From NCBI GenBank assembly GCA_032622095.1, contig CP136065.1, positions 68,351,675-68,415,674 of the forward strand: a DNA stretch of 64,000 nt. Direction: 5' to 3'. The position numbers and the translations under genes are program-made. Below the pieces are notes generated by a model. That model did not search any database. It had not been told where the DNA came from and saw nothing but the letters and a program-made list of their open reading frames with translations. Of this stretch, positions 1 through 10,794 are shown one piece after another. Each line of letters opens with the position of its first letter. Within the stretch, counting starts at the first letter, position 1. The DNA comes from Siphonodentalium dalli (Eukaryota > Mollusca > Scaphopoda > Gadilida > Siphonodentaliidae).

Positions 1-101
1 AGAATGAACCTAAATACTGGACTTAAATAAATAATTGTTGTATTAAATGCTATGTCTAAGTCATGTAAATAAACCCCATGTTATGTAAATAAACAGTATG
101 T

Positions 102-314
102 AAAGAGTATGCGATAAGCAAAACACTCATCGCTGGGGATAGCCCATGCATTAAGTGAACTTTGGTTAGAAATTCCACCAAATTGTGTATCACGTATCAG
201 TATAGCACTAGCTAACCCTCACCTTTCAATATTTCGGTGTTGAAGGGGTCACGGTGAATCACTGTCCTAAAACATTTCCACGGTGTTGAGTGTTGTGCTT
301 ATCGCCCACTCTTT
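102..314. mobile_element. Short TIR element (MITE-like)
   Basis: The segment is bounded by inverted repeats of about 26 bp: 102-127 begins AAAGAGTATGCGATAAGC and the reverse complement of 289-314 begins AAAGAGTGGGCGATAAGC, with about three mismatches in all. A TA lies just inside each flank, as expected for a TA target duplication. There is no coding capacity. The size, inverted ends and TA flanks fit a Tc1/mariner-type MITE; the family is inferred. Confidence 0.6.
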
Positions 315-1559
315 AGATGATGTATATAAACAAACGCTCGACTCACACAGTGAGTGTTTTGAGGATAATATGGCATTCATACTATCATTCATAGTATAAT
401 ATTAGTATATTCTTTACAACATGTTATAATTTTGTAACTGTTATTTCTAAACTATAACCTATAACGAAGGCCATCCGTGCCTTAACCAACAAGGTCCAAA
501 TGACATGGTTTCAGTAACAGGGCGTGGAACATACAATTAGTTGTTATATACCGTTATACGTCCATGAAAAATAAACATCTATATTTAAACCGGCACATTA
601 ATTAATGCGACTTGAAAATATATTTCAAAGTTTCAACCTGTGTGGGTACAATTATTATTCACATAATATAATTGTATGTTCTAATTGTATAACTACATAT
701 CATGGCCTTGGGAGGAGTAAGTTTTCGAATAACGGAGTACATTATTATCATATTATTTTAACAAAATGCTAATGGATGATTATGGGTAATTGGAATGGGA
801 TGAGACAACAAGCCTATTGTGGCTTTTTTGTAAGTCCTCTCCCAGATCGCTCAAATTTCCCGAACGACATAAGGCCGTTCGTAGCGAGTCAGGCGGGAAT
901 TGTTGTTGGTATGTTGCTTTAGATAACTCATTGATGAATTTAATATAGATCACATTCAATAACAGATAGCAAGATATTAGATAAGCAGTGGAGTGGGGTA
1001 AGATTTGAAAATTGAAGATAACCAATGGTCGAAGGACAGTAGGTACATTTGAGAAAGTTTAGAAAGAGAGGATGGTCAGTGGAGGAATTGAGATATACGG
1101 CTGTTGAATTGTGTGGCAAGTGTGCATTACTATATTACATAGACTACATGAGTTCGCTGTGCAGTCAGGCTTTCCGAATTATGACTTTATATATGACAGT
1201 ATAGCAGAAAACGTGTGACAACATGTGACATACGTTAATAACATCGTTTGTACTAATTTATACTTTGTACTAATTTGTATCTTTGCGTGGCCTCTAAAAT
1301 ACTATCATTTTCCATAATGGTAGAGAGGATAGAAATTCCAATCTTGAGGCCTGGTATAAATTGCATTCTAACACGTATCAACAGAACCGCGTGCAAAATA
1401 TGGGTCGGGTCTAAGCAAATCGGTCATAAGATCGAAGTTCAAATTACTACACTTTAGTCTCAATCGCGTGTGGTATACTTAGGATTTGCGACTATGCCAA
1501 TGATAGTAGTATGTGTATATATACGGTCGTCAGCAAGTAACTCTTTAAACTTGTCTAGT
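315..1559. other. AT-rich stretch with nothing recognised
   Basis: Only short ORFs without domain resemblance occur here. A TATA-like TGTATATAAAC lies near 329. No RNA gene, tandem repeat or hairpin could be supported. Confidence 0.4.
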
Positions 1560-3640
1560 TTGGTACAATTGTTCACACTCTGGCAGTCTATTCCAATCGC
1601 TTATTGTAGAAAGTAAAACAATATCTTTATAAATATCCTTTGTGGCGTCCAATGGTAGTCGTATTGCATGATGTCTAAAATGGTAACCGGATTGATTTTC
1701 AGAGTGACAAATATAGATTCGTCGCCAGTTATGATCCTTGCCATTTCAAATTGTATTTTCTCTATATTATTGATGAGATAATCAGAACAATTATCCCATA
1801 CTGGTGATGCATATTCAAGCACTGGTAGTACATATAGGCAAAATGTATTCTTTCTAGTGTTTTACGGTTGAATGTAAATCTGTTTTCTAGCTAGATTAAC
1901 CCTTTGCTGTGCCTTTTCAATCATGGTTCGGATGAGTGGGCACCACATGCCTCGGTTATTGAAGATCAGTCCGAGGTGTTTATGAAAAGGGACTTCGAAT
2001 AAGCTGGTATTTCCCATAGCTAATGGGGGGGGGGGTGGACATTTGTATCATTTCTGGCAATTAACAGTGATTCAGTTCTTAGCGGATTGAATTGGACAAG
2101 CCATTTTTAAACCATCGATTGAATGTATATAGGTCATCATTTAGTACCTTAGCGGCTAGCATAGGACTTTCAAATGTCAGGTATATGGAGGTATAATCAG
2201 CCAATATGCGTATGCTACTTGTCATGTCACTGCAATATCGTTTATGTAGTTCAAAAATAAATGAGGGCCAAGTAATGAGTCCCTACTCGCTGCTTTCTGT
2301 TAGCAAGGTAAGATTTGATTAGGTTAAGTAAATTCCCTGATACTCCGATTTTTAGAGTTTATGGTTTAGTTCCAGGTGCCAGACCTTATGAAATGCTTTG
2401 CTTAGATCACAAAATATACACCTGACCACTTTACAATACTGGAATACAGTTGAGTCACCCTTCATAAAACCTGATTGACAATCGATAAAGTTGTTTTTCT
2501 TTCAATAATTCCGAGAGATATTTGTAAATGCACTTCTCGAATACTTTTGACACACAGCTCAAGAGAGAAATTGGTCGGTAGTTGTTCACAAGACTGATAT
2601 CACCAGTTTTCGGTGTGACGTTTGATTGTTTCCATTCTGGTGGATAATAGCTATTCTTGAAAAAAAACATTGATATAAAAAAGTTATAGGGGTTCACATA
2701 ATGATGATGCACTATTCTTCAGGAATTTTGGGTTTACAGTTTGGTCCTCTGTATCTTGCCACATTGATGCATCTCAGTGTGGTATACCCGTCGACAGGGT
2801 CAAGTACAGATTGGGGTAGGCTCTTCCCAGAATTATCAACTGACGAAATGTTAGAGAAGTATGTATTAAATGCGTTGGCTTTGTCAGTTGATGCGATCAG
2901 GTATTCGCCATTGGACGCAATCGGGGAATAGATCTACTGTCATTAGAAAAGAGAAGGCTCTTGAGAGTTTTCCACCCGGATGATTAGTCAATTGTATGAT
3001 CATTGGGCAGTTTTTCATTTCTTATATCAAATTTTCTCTTGCTTTTTCGATTAGCCGAAATAACCTCACTACGTTTATTTTTAAAGTTTACCCATGAGTG
3101 TGGAGTATTCTTTCCTTTAGCTAACCTATATAGTCTACTCCTTTGCCTCTACGTTTTCTTATATTGCATGTAAGCCAAAGTGATAGTCCCTTCACCGTTT
3201 TGTTCGGGATAAATTCTCGGCATGTCGTGATCAGTTTATCTGTTAAAATGTCAACATATTTTGAAACTGGGGAGTTGCAAGGCTCCTTATAATTCAAAGC
3301 TTTATTCATACCATCGTAATTCTTCATATTATAATTCCATATTTGTATTATTAGAGTTGTTGATGTACTAGACATTTCTAGTGTCAGTCGCAGGACATCC
3401 GGACAGTGGTATCTCATGGTATTGTCGAAAAAGTTTCCATGTACACTACAATATGCAATAATTATCTTAGTATTTGTCAAAAACAGATATAACGTGGTTG
3501 ATATCCTCTCCGTGTAATGGGGTCGATCGCTAACTATTTGGGTCAAACCCCGGTCAGTGCAGAGATCATTATTTTTTCCGTTACCGTCGTAATCTTCATT
3601 AAATCGCCACATGTTACCATGTCAAGGTGTTCGTCGCGTG
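1560..3640 (-). pseudogene. Decayed LINE: endonuclease end, RT and C-terminal region
   Basis: Read on the minus strand, the pieces fall in LINE order. At 3612-3400 is the end of an APE-type endonuclease (HCPDVLRLTLEM). At 3400-3120 is a linker with CREFIPNKTVK. At 2930-2720 is the typical linker STDKANAFNTYFSNIS. At 2710-2455 is the RT finger region with NNYRPISLLS and FEKCIY. RT motif A appears near 2420-2375 as FCDLSKAFHKVWH. The catalytic YxDD box near 2190 is degraded to ADYTS. Then come HLGLIFNN near 1985 and LEYASPVWDNC at 1820-1790. Several frameshifts and stops separate the pieces and the catalytic box is lost, so this is a dead copy. The protein would have nicked DNA and primed reverse transcription. 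The clade (CR1/Jockey-like) is inferred. Confidence 0.85.
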
Positions 3641-5095
3641 CAACTGTTATTCTCGCATCAATTGTTTTCCATATCCTCACAGGGGGTGGTGATTAGAACA
3701 ACCGATTAATAACCTTTTTTAATTGACTGCGTACCTGTTGTCTGGCTCATTGCTTATTTTTATTTGCAATAAACATATTTACACTTAGCGACCTGAGTTC
3801 CATATTGTTTCAAGTTAGTACATGCGTTAATTGAGAAATACTGTGTGAGACGTCGTGAGATGTATGTCTCTCAGGAAGAGGTGTAGTTTGCGCACATGTC
3901 ATGTCTAAACACTAAATATTCACGTTCTGGATACCCGATTCAATTGGGTGGAATCATAACATATCGTCGGTATGGGTGCATGCCAGTCAATTCAAGGAGC
4001 AGGATTTAGTCTGTGATGAGTGGGTTCATATTAATATCACAGCCTACGCTCTTGTCACGAGAACGTCGGTTAGAGTATTCTAATAGCTGTGCTTTGGAGG
4101 CAGGTATTTGCCATTGCACAAAACATTGTCATGGTTATCGATGTTAATGGATATTACACAGAACCATATCGTGTGGGAGTAACTAATCATTTGTGGTACA
4201 TTTACAGGGATATTAAACTTGTCGATTCTTTGCCATGGTTTGGTAAGAATACGGCATATTAGACAGGTTCAGCCACACGTACGTGTATCGTGTAACATGT
4301 GTTACAATGGTGTTGATATGGATATGCAGTTGGCGAGAAAAGTCATGTGATTTTATGACACCAAAGCTTGACGTTTTGAAATATCGGATACCTCTAACAA
4401 CGTGTAAACCATAATCCAGTGGTAGAGACAAGCGACATATCCAGTGTGACCTTAGTTTTGCTTAAATGGCTGCAATGACAACATAATATTTCCGCGCAGA
4501 CATAACTTTATTCTATTATAAATAGCCCGGACGAAGTCGGGCACATCATCAGCTAGTCACTTTATATTTATGAGCGATTATACGTCACAGTAGTGTGTAT
4601 AGTATGTTATTTCGAAGCACAGTGATTAAGTCAATTTTATTTACGCCAGGCGCATCGACATAATACTGACAGCGTGCTTATATTGTTAGTATATTTGATG
4701 CACCTGGTGGCGCGTGCCAAATTAAATTAGTCAATTACTGTAAAGCAAGAGGTTAACCTTTTTCGGTATTGTATGTTCGATACAACACCTGCCTGGAACG
4801 AGCGTGAGTCGCGTGCCTGCTATTGTAACATAAACTTCCATACTGATACAAAGTTTATAGTGACCACATGTCCGAACTGGATTTGATTGAACATCGCGCC
4901 ACAAGTGTGCTTGTTTCTGACAGAGAGGTAATATTCATCCGAACTGACCTTAGCGGTTGTTCATTGTGACAGATGGTCCTCATTCGTAACATTATACGCA
5001 CGGCACCCGTTTCTAGGCTTCATCATTGTTTACGACTCGACCAATGACTGTTGGCGCCAATTTGTAATGTTCCTTAATGCGGATGGGTATGAATG
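3641..5095. other. Intervening AT-rich DNA
   Basis: No gene is recognised. A short SINE-like end lies at 4521-4544. An imperfect inverted repeat near 4645-4715 (GCCAGGCGCATC against GATGCACCTGGTGGC) is too weak to classify. Confidence 0.35.
4521..4544 (-). repeat. Fragment of dispersed SINE-like repeat
   Basis: On the minus strand this reads CCCGACTTCGTCCGGGCTAT, the same sequence that opens the repeat at 9632-9652. It is a solo end of that family. Confidence 0.6.
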
Positions 5096-5103
5096 TGGGG
5101 GCG

Positions 5104-5111
5104 TATATAAA
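5104..5111 (+). promoter_or_regulatory. TATA box upstream of the gag-like ORF
   Basis: TATATAAA sits about 200 bp before the ATG at 5309, at the border where the sequence becomes GC- and CpG-rich. Initiation about 30 bp downstream would give a leader of about 170 nt. The match is clear; its use is inferred. Confidence 0.5.
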
Positions 5112-5308
5112 GGTATGCGGTCGTGAACCTAGAACACCTCTGGCAGGGAGTGGAACGAACCAGTCATAATTGCTTTGGCTGCATTAGTTCCTCTCTGTCA
5201 GAGCGTTGGCACGAGTGAGTTGTGCGGACTGTCACCTTAATTGGGAGCATCCGTCCTCGTGCTGATGCCGGCGATTGAGACGGTTTTGGATTAGGCTTAG
5301 GGCGGACA

Positions 5309-5923
5309 ATGGAGCTAATCCCTGACGCCGCGTTGGCTGCAATGCAAAGATCTCAGATAGTGGACACTGTTAGTTGGAATCTCCAAGCTAACAGGGGCTA
5401 TTTGGTTCTTTGCGTTGAATTCCGGACAGTGGATGCTGGTAACCAGAGATCTTCTGCCCGGGACAGAAACGCCGAAACCAGCCGTAACTTGAAGAAGGGG
5501 CCTCCAAAGAAAAAGGCACCAGCTAGACGGAGAAGGGACGCCGCCAGACGGGCAAAGTGGAAGAAGAAGATGGGGGTGACCGTTGGTCGACCGGTCACCC
5601 CTCCCCGTGTGGTTCAGCCGTCTAGTGTCACAGCCGGCAGGTCGAAGTTGACTGAGAGACGCCCAGACGACTCGACCTGCATGGAGACGGACGACATTGT
5701 ACCAGCGAGCAGGGACTCCGTTGATCTGCCGGAGGTCCCTGCTGTCGTTGTCGAGGCGAGCGGAGACAGGGACGTGGACACCACCCCAGATGTTCCTGCC
5801 GCCAGCTTCGACGTGGAGTTGGACAGCATGCCACCACGGACACCGGAATTCCATCTCATCCGGTGTCCCCCAGCTCCACCATCAGCAACAACAACACCAG
5901 CAAGGACAGCACCCGTTCTGTAG
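5309..5923 (+). CDS. Basic gag/ORF1-like protein, N-terminal part
   Basis: This 204-residue ORF starts with ATG. It has a strongly basic block around residues 60-90 (KKGPPKKKAPARRRRDAARR, then KWKKKM) followed by a Pro/Thr/Val/Asp-rich, probably disordered half. Basic RRDAARR-type helices before a Pro-rich tail are common in nucleic-acid-binding ORF1/gag proteins of invertebrate retroelements; that assignment is inference, since no zinc knuckle is present. Base composition is far richer in GC and CpG than the flanks, which suggests a recent insertion or a different origin. The C-terminus overlaps the ORF at 5863 in the -1 frame. No RT partner follows, so it may be a non-autonomous element or a captured gene. 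Confidence 0.45.
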   Translation: MELIPDAALAAMQRSQIVDTVSWNLQANRGYLVLCVEFRTVDAGNQRSSARDRNAETSRNLKKGPPKKKAPARRRRDAARRAKWKKKMGVTVGRPVTPPRVVQPSSVTAGRSKLTERRPDDSTCMETDDIVPASRDSVDLPEVPAVVVEASGDRDVDTTPDVPAASFDVELDSMPPRTPEFHLIRCPPAPPSATTTPARTAPVL

Positions 5924-6114
5924 AAGAAGCCATCGCCAATGCGGACAGATTCATGAAACGGGCACTCGAGGAGCAGAAGAAAAATAGTGAAGAATTTCAA
6001 CGTCTACAAGACCAAGAAATTGAACGTATCTTACAACAACAACAACAACAGAAATCTCCACCATCTTCAACGGAAAAACCCAACTCAAAGAAAAAGCGGA
6101 AAAAGAAAAGATAA
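5863..6114 (+). CDS. Coiled-coil, Gln/Lys-rich C-terminal ORF
   Basis: This 83-residue ORF lies in the -1 frame relative to the preceding ORF and overlaps it by 61 nt. It contains a probable coiled coil (SVEEAIANADRFMKRALEEQ, then EEFQRLQDQEIERIL), a Q6 run and a KKKRKKKR tail like a nuclear-localisation or RNA-binding signal. It reads as the C-terminal half of the same protein, separated by a mutation or a frameshift. No canonical slippery heptamer with a clear downstream structure was seen, so a disabling indel is the simpler explanation. An internal ATG at 5863 could also start it separately. Confidence 0.4.
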   Translation: MSPSSTISNNNTSKDSTRSVEEAIANADRFMKRALEEQKKNSEEFQRLQDQEIERILQQQQQQKSPPSSTEKPNSKKKRKKKR

Positions 6115-6708
6115 ACAGAATTATAAAATGCTTCCCTTTTTTTTTCTTCTTTTTTTTTGGATTCACATTAAAGGCAAAAACATGAGGGATTAAGGAGAGG
6201 TGCCTCTCGGCCCTTTCGACAATCCCGGGCTAGCCCCCCAAACCACTCACTTATATAATCCAGAACACTTCGCAACCACATACATGACTTAACAGTTTGA
6301 CATTAGTTAGTCAATTATCACGACACACATCTGTCTATATCTATATTTCCAAATGTCTGTCTGCCTGTGTTCTATATAAATTCTCGGGTGATCATCTAGA
6401 TAGCACCAAAGGGGTCAAACCGGGGGTATCTTTTTACTAGAAAGATAATGGTGCGGCTGCTGTTGTCAGGTGCAAAACAGCGGAGGGGCAGCACATATTT
6501 TTGTCGCAAATCCACGGGGGGGGGGCTGGCACCAAAATTGATAAAAAAATATTTTTAGAGCCGATTTCCACCAAACTGAAACGCATTCTTCTCCAATGTG
6601 CCCTTTGTGTGAGCGATGGGATAACTCATACATAACAATCTCAATGGTCGCAGGAGTCTAATTGCGTGGTTCAACGATGTCGAAAATTCAGAGGTGCATG
6701 GAGTGGTA

Positions 6709-6808
6709 TGCGGCTTATACGGACCCTGGCTCTTACGGACCCTGGCTTTTACGGACCACCGGCTGATACGGACCCTGTCTTATACGGACCCCGGCTCATA
6801 CGGACCTC
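6709..6808 (+). repeat. 16-bp minisatellite, about six units
   Basis: The unit is TACGGACCCTGGCTCT with substitutions. It is the inverted partner of 7681-7810. Because 16 is not a multiple of 3 and the unit lacks stops, it produces spurious ORFs. Confidence 0.85.
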
Positions 6809-6814
6809 AATTAA

Positions 6815-7430
6815 ATTATGCAATTTGCAAACTTATATTTATGAATTTAATATATATTATGATTGTCTTTTCACACATGTATCTGTATTAATTGAGAATT
6901 TATGTGATTTTTTTGGTGATTTTCAAACTTATATTTATGAATTTAACCGATTTTTTCGGTGATTTTCAAACTTATATTTATGAATTTAATATATAATTAT
7001 GATTGTATTTTCACACATATATCTGTATTAATTGAGAATTTATGTGATGTTCTGACTTGAAAAAGCATTTATTGAATCGTGTTAATTAATCTCTTCGCCG
7101 TTGTATAAACACGCGTGTGTGATCCCTTTATGTCGTTGTATAAACAGACATGCGGTGATAAATGGTCAGTGAATGGTAATCAGGATGAATCCACTGAGTT
7201 TCATTTGTTACGAAAACATGTTAGTAAAAGCACATCTTGTTTCAACTGATTCATTGTCCGTTATATAAACACTCGTATGTGATCCCTTTATATTGTTTTA
7301 TAAACACACATGCGAGGATGAATGGTCAGTGAATGGTGATCAGGATGAATCCACTGAGTTTGATTTGCTATGAACACATGTTAGTAAAAACACAACTGGT
7401 ATATATTCAACTGATTTATTGTTGACTGGC
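6815..7430 (+). repeat. Two tandem duplications in the element core
   Basis: First, AAACTTATATTTATGAATTT and ATTAATTGAGAATTTATGTG recur at about 130-150 bp spacing (6820-7050). Second, a unit of about 180 bp with TATAAACAC, TGTGATCCCTTTAT, TGGTCAGTGAATGG and ATCAGGATGAATCCACTGAG occurs at about 7070-7250 and again at 7250-7430. Each second-type unit carries TATAAACA-like motifs ahead of the small ORF, resembling repeated promoter monomers. Confidence 0.7.
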
Positions 7431-7441
7431 ATAATTCCACA

Positions 7442-7543
7442 ATGTCTAACTGTGCTTCATGTGGAGATACCATTCGGCATCGTCAGGAGGTTATTGGCTG
7501 CAAACTACTTAAAGAAGCCGCCAAGCTGTACGCTCCAGTTTAA
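7442..7543 (+). CDS. 33-residue Cys-containing ORF, possible truncated zinc finger
   Basis: An ATG follows the duplicated TATA-like units and opens a 33-codon frame beginning MSNCASCGDTIRHRQEVIGC, with a CxxC pair and a third Cys at 20. This looks like the first half of the Cys-rich fingers found at the N-terminus of some invertebrate transposase-linked proteins. The frame stops at 7541-7543 before a second metal-binding half. It may be an exon or a relic; the family is inferred. Confidence 0.3.
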   Translation: MSNCASCGDTIRHRQEVIGCKLLKEAAKLYAPV

Positions 7544-7680
7544 ATAATGTTCGTCTGATGTAACTTTGTTCCATTTTTGTTATCATCATATTTTTGTTAT
7601 CTCTGTATGTATGTTGTCATAATTTAAATTTATTTAAATAAACATAAAACATAAAAAATAAAATTGTGTATTTTAATTGA

Positions 7681-7810
7681 GGTCCGTATGAGCCAAGGTT
7701 CATATAAGCCGGGGTCCGTATAAGCCAGGATCCGTATGAGCCGGAGGTCCGTATGAGCCAGGGTCCGTATGAGCCAGGGTCCGTAAGAGCCAGGGTCCGT
7801 ATCAGCCGGC
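7681..7810 (-). repeat. 16-bp minisatellite, inverted copy
   Basis: About eight units of GTCCGTATGAGCCAGG, the reverse complement of the array at 6709-6808. The two arrays flank the core like terminal inverted repeats made of minisatellite. Confidence 0.85.
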
Positions 7811-8619
7811 ATTCGGAGTGGGAGAAGACCAAAACTGATAACAAATATGCTTAGCGCCTAATATTCCGCCAAATATTATTCTCAGTTGTACACGTAATCT
7901 AATCGTGTGGTTTATATACACCAAATTGGTCCCGTTTGGTGAAAGCCGGGGCACTAAATTTAAAACGAATTTGTTTAGTTGCCGATTTCCACCAATTACA
8001 TATAAGATGTCAAAAGTAGATTACGTATTCTTCTCCATTGTACGAGAAATCTAATTGCGTGATGATTACGTACGTATTCTCCACGGTACGAGAAATATAA
8101 TTGTGTGATATATATAGACGACAAATTGGTGCCGTTAAATGAGAGATGGGGGGGACTAAACCATTATTATAATTTTTCTTAGTTGCTGATTACTACTAAA
8201 CTTATACACAATCATCTGCATGATATCAGGAGTCTAAAGGACGTGGTTTAAATATGTTAAAAGTGTCAACGTTCGAGTCACAAATAGGGAGGGGAAGGCA
8301 CAGCTGTCATATTCATATATGGGGACGGGAATCGGGCATTCATATAGTGACTAAAGGTAGGATAACATAACTTTATTTGCAATACATATGCACATGTGTA
8401 GTACAATACCAGTGATATATAACAAAGGAAATGTAGTGCATGCATGACATATATATTTATGTGCTGTCATATCCAGATTCCCTCTGGAATAATGATCACT
8501 ATAAGCATGTATATAAGTCAGTTATAAGATGGTCCCGTTGTGCTCTTCGCACACATTTTGCTCGTTTAATGTTTGTCTAAAAAAAAACATTTTTTGTTTT
8601 ATTTTTATTTTTTTCTAGA

Positions 8620-8840
8620 TTGAGCTCCTTGCTCAAATTAACATTTTTGTTTTAAATTAAATTTGTTCAAATCAAAAGTTTGAAAAACTAACGCAAGTAA
8701 TACCTCCGCTATGGTACATCGAGTCATCACACCAAATTTGGTTGAAATCGGCCTAGGGTCTTGGGGATAAAATCCGAACAGACGGATGGACAGACAGACA
8801 GATCCTACTCTTATAAATATATAGATGACTTGAAGTTCCA
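8620..8840 (+). repeat. RTE/SINE-like 3' tail repeat
   Basis: The run CACACCAAATTTGGTTGAAA, GGGTCTTGGGGATAAAATCC, then GACGGATGGACAGACAGACA and TATAAATATATAG is a widespread invertebrate retroelement 3' end (established as a type, not looked up here). No protein is encoded. Confidence 0.5.
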
Positions 8841-9194
8841 TTGTGGTCATTGGGTTTAGACAGGCAGGCATTTAAACAGAGTATGTGAATCCCGAACTTC
8901 GTTTCTTACTCTGCCGTTCAAAATCCAATTACCCTAATAGATCTTCCAGTTATTCCTTATAATCATTTACCAGCTTAAAACAGCTGATAGGGAACCCGAC
9001 AACTTGAGTTGAAAGTGCGCCAAATGTAGCAACATGCGGTGACTGTGCGTGTGGCTCGAAGTGATGTACGTGGTTCGTTGCTTTTCATGAAGTATACACT
9101 TCAGTTGTTAGTGATTAAAATCGGAAACGTTCGTGTGAACCGAATGTCGATTTGTATTGCTTCTTACGAGCGCCAGAATTTCGTTTACACACAC

Positions 9195-9300
9195 CCCTCC
9201 GCCTTTAGTTGGAATTTTCCAACTGATACCCCAAACTTTCCAACTGGTTGTAACAATGCAATAGTTGGAAACATTCCAACTGACGATCATGTCATGTTTG
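9195..9300. repeat. TTTCCAACTG-rich dispersed repeat
   Basis: Recurrent TAGTTGGAA, TTTCCAACTG and ATTCCAACTGACGATCAT motifs occur on both strands. The same family recurs at about 27420-27610 (palindrome spacer) and 35890-36190. Confidence 0.5.
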
Positions 9301-9629
9301 ACTGATATCAGGAAAATATTCGAATCTTGGTCTAAACTCGACATATTACGCTATAGTATATATTGGTTGTACACATAACATATCTCCTCAGCCTATTATC
9401 GGTTTGAAATTTCCAATTTTAACTATTAATTCAGGTACGAAACTTTTCCGTCAAAGAGGAGGGCGGCGAGATAAGACACCAACTCATCCGCCCCTCTATC
9501 CCAACCAATCGCCCACGTATGATTAACTCGCGGCTTCACACATTTCCTTGTGGTATGCTGCTTATGCTCTGTTATATTCGACTTTCTCACTAGTTCGGGT
9601 TTAAGTGCCTATATATTAAACTAGAAGGT

Positions 9630-10420
9630 GACCCGACTTCGTCCGGGCTATTCAAAAACCAAATTTCAAGTCGATAGCTCCACCCGTTTCCGAGATCTGG
9701 TCTGCGCATGCGCGAAGCTGGCGTCGCACGGGTTCGGCGATCCGATAAAATTCGTATCCGGGGCAAGATACATTCACATACCAAATTTTAAGTTGATAGC
9801 TCCACCCGTTTCCGAGATATATATATTGCCCAATGTCATTTGCGGATACCTCGGTCGGTGATGAGTTAACGCGACATCGGCCGGTTAAGAGTTAAAAGCG
9901 ATCACGTCACGATCTCTTGACGGCGTAATATATTTACGGAATGTTTTTCGATGACCGAAGCATTGTCCTGCGTTCTTCCCGATAATTAAGGTAGAAACTT
10001 TAAACGGACACAGGCGTGTGATACATCGTCGGAAAGAAGGAGCGCCACAGATTCTAACCGTGCACATTATATGACTGGCAATTTAGTATTCGCGCTATAT
10101 CGAATCGATTTGTGAGCACCGAACTGAAATATATTAGCGCAAAACGGCGTAAAAACAGATTTGACCTCGGCACGTGAAAAGTTGATCTCGGATCTGAAAT
10201 TTGATGAGCTCATATTGACCGTCAAACTACACACACGTACCAAGTTTCGTCCCGATCGGTGGAGAATCTTCCGAGATCTGGTCTGCACATGCGCTAAGCT
10301 GGCGTCGCACGGGCTCGGCGACCCGATAAAATTCGTATCCGGGGCAAGATACATTCACATACCAAATTTCAAGTCGATAGCTCCACCCGTGTCCGAGATC
10401 TCGTCTGCGCATGCATAATA
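9630..10420 (+). repeat. SINE-like repeat with duplicated body
   Basis: The block opens with CCCGACTTCGTCCGGGCTAT. The segment TTCAAGTCGATAGCTCCACC, CGTTTCCGAGAT, CTGGTCTGCGCATGCGC and GATAAAATTCGTATCCGGGG occurs at 9655-9830 and again at 10260-10410, with related sequence between. Several ORFs here are only shadows of the GC-rich repeat. A SINE or a non-autonomous LINE relative is likely. Confidence 0.6.
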
Positions 10421-10617
10421 GATATGTGACATGTTCTCAGTAATTATACACGAATCAAGTGAAAAAGCACGCACAATATACCAATTTTATCATGTTTATA
10501 GTTTTCTCAAAAGAGGTGGCGATGCGCAGTGATATGTAACTACAAGCTTTAAATTATGAACCAGTGATGTATATAGAAATCCTTCCATGACTGGAACATC
10601 CTGAACTTTTGCGAAAA

Positions 10618-10794
10618 CCCTGTGCCAATGAATTCTCGTATATATGCGAGTCTCCCATAGGGAGCCTCGCATGTATAAGAGAAGACATTGGCCTAATAAT
10701 ATTTACGTTGACCTTGTAAGCCAGTACACTATCTTATATATGCGAGATTCCCTATGGGAGACTCGAATATATAAGTGAATGCATTGGCACAGGG
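10618..10794. mobile_element. Hairpin MITE with CCCTGTGCCAATG ends
   Basis: The ends are CCCTGTGCCAATG and CATTGGCACAGGG. Inside are two hairpins (TATATGCGAGTCTCCC with GGGAGCCTCGCATGTATA; TATATGCGAGATTCCC with GGGAGACTCGAATATATA) separated by about 40 bp. Single ends of the same family lie in the palindrome arms (25540-25578 and 29801-29838) and at 39296-39334. Confidence 0.75.

Larger units (their letters stand above)
6340..8370 (+). mobile_element. Composite element with minisatellite inverted repeats
   Basis: The left end (6340-6480: TGTCTGTCTGCCTGTGTTCT, then TACTAGAAAGATAATGGTGC) recurs in reverse complement at 38600-38720, so these are family ends. Inside are diverged units of a roughly 120-165-bp repeat with recurrent GCCGATTTCCACCAA, ATTCTTCTCCA and TCTAATTGCGTGG. 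The 16-bp minisatellites at 6709-6808 and 7681-7810 face each other around a core with a 33-codon ORF. The right limit is approximate. No transposase is seen, so it is probably non-autonomous. Confidence 0.5.

Noticed and set aside
10067-10418. Two antiparallel ORFs of 85-95 codons in the SINE-like repeat
   Set aside because: GC-rich duplicated repeat sequence; both strands are open by composition.
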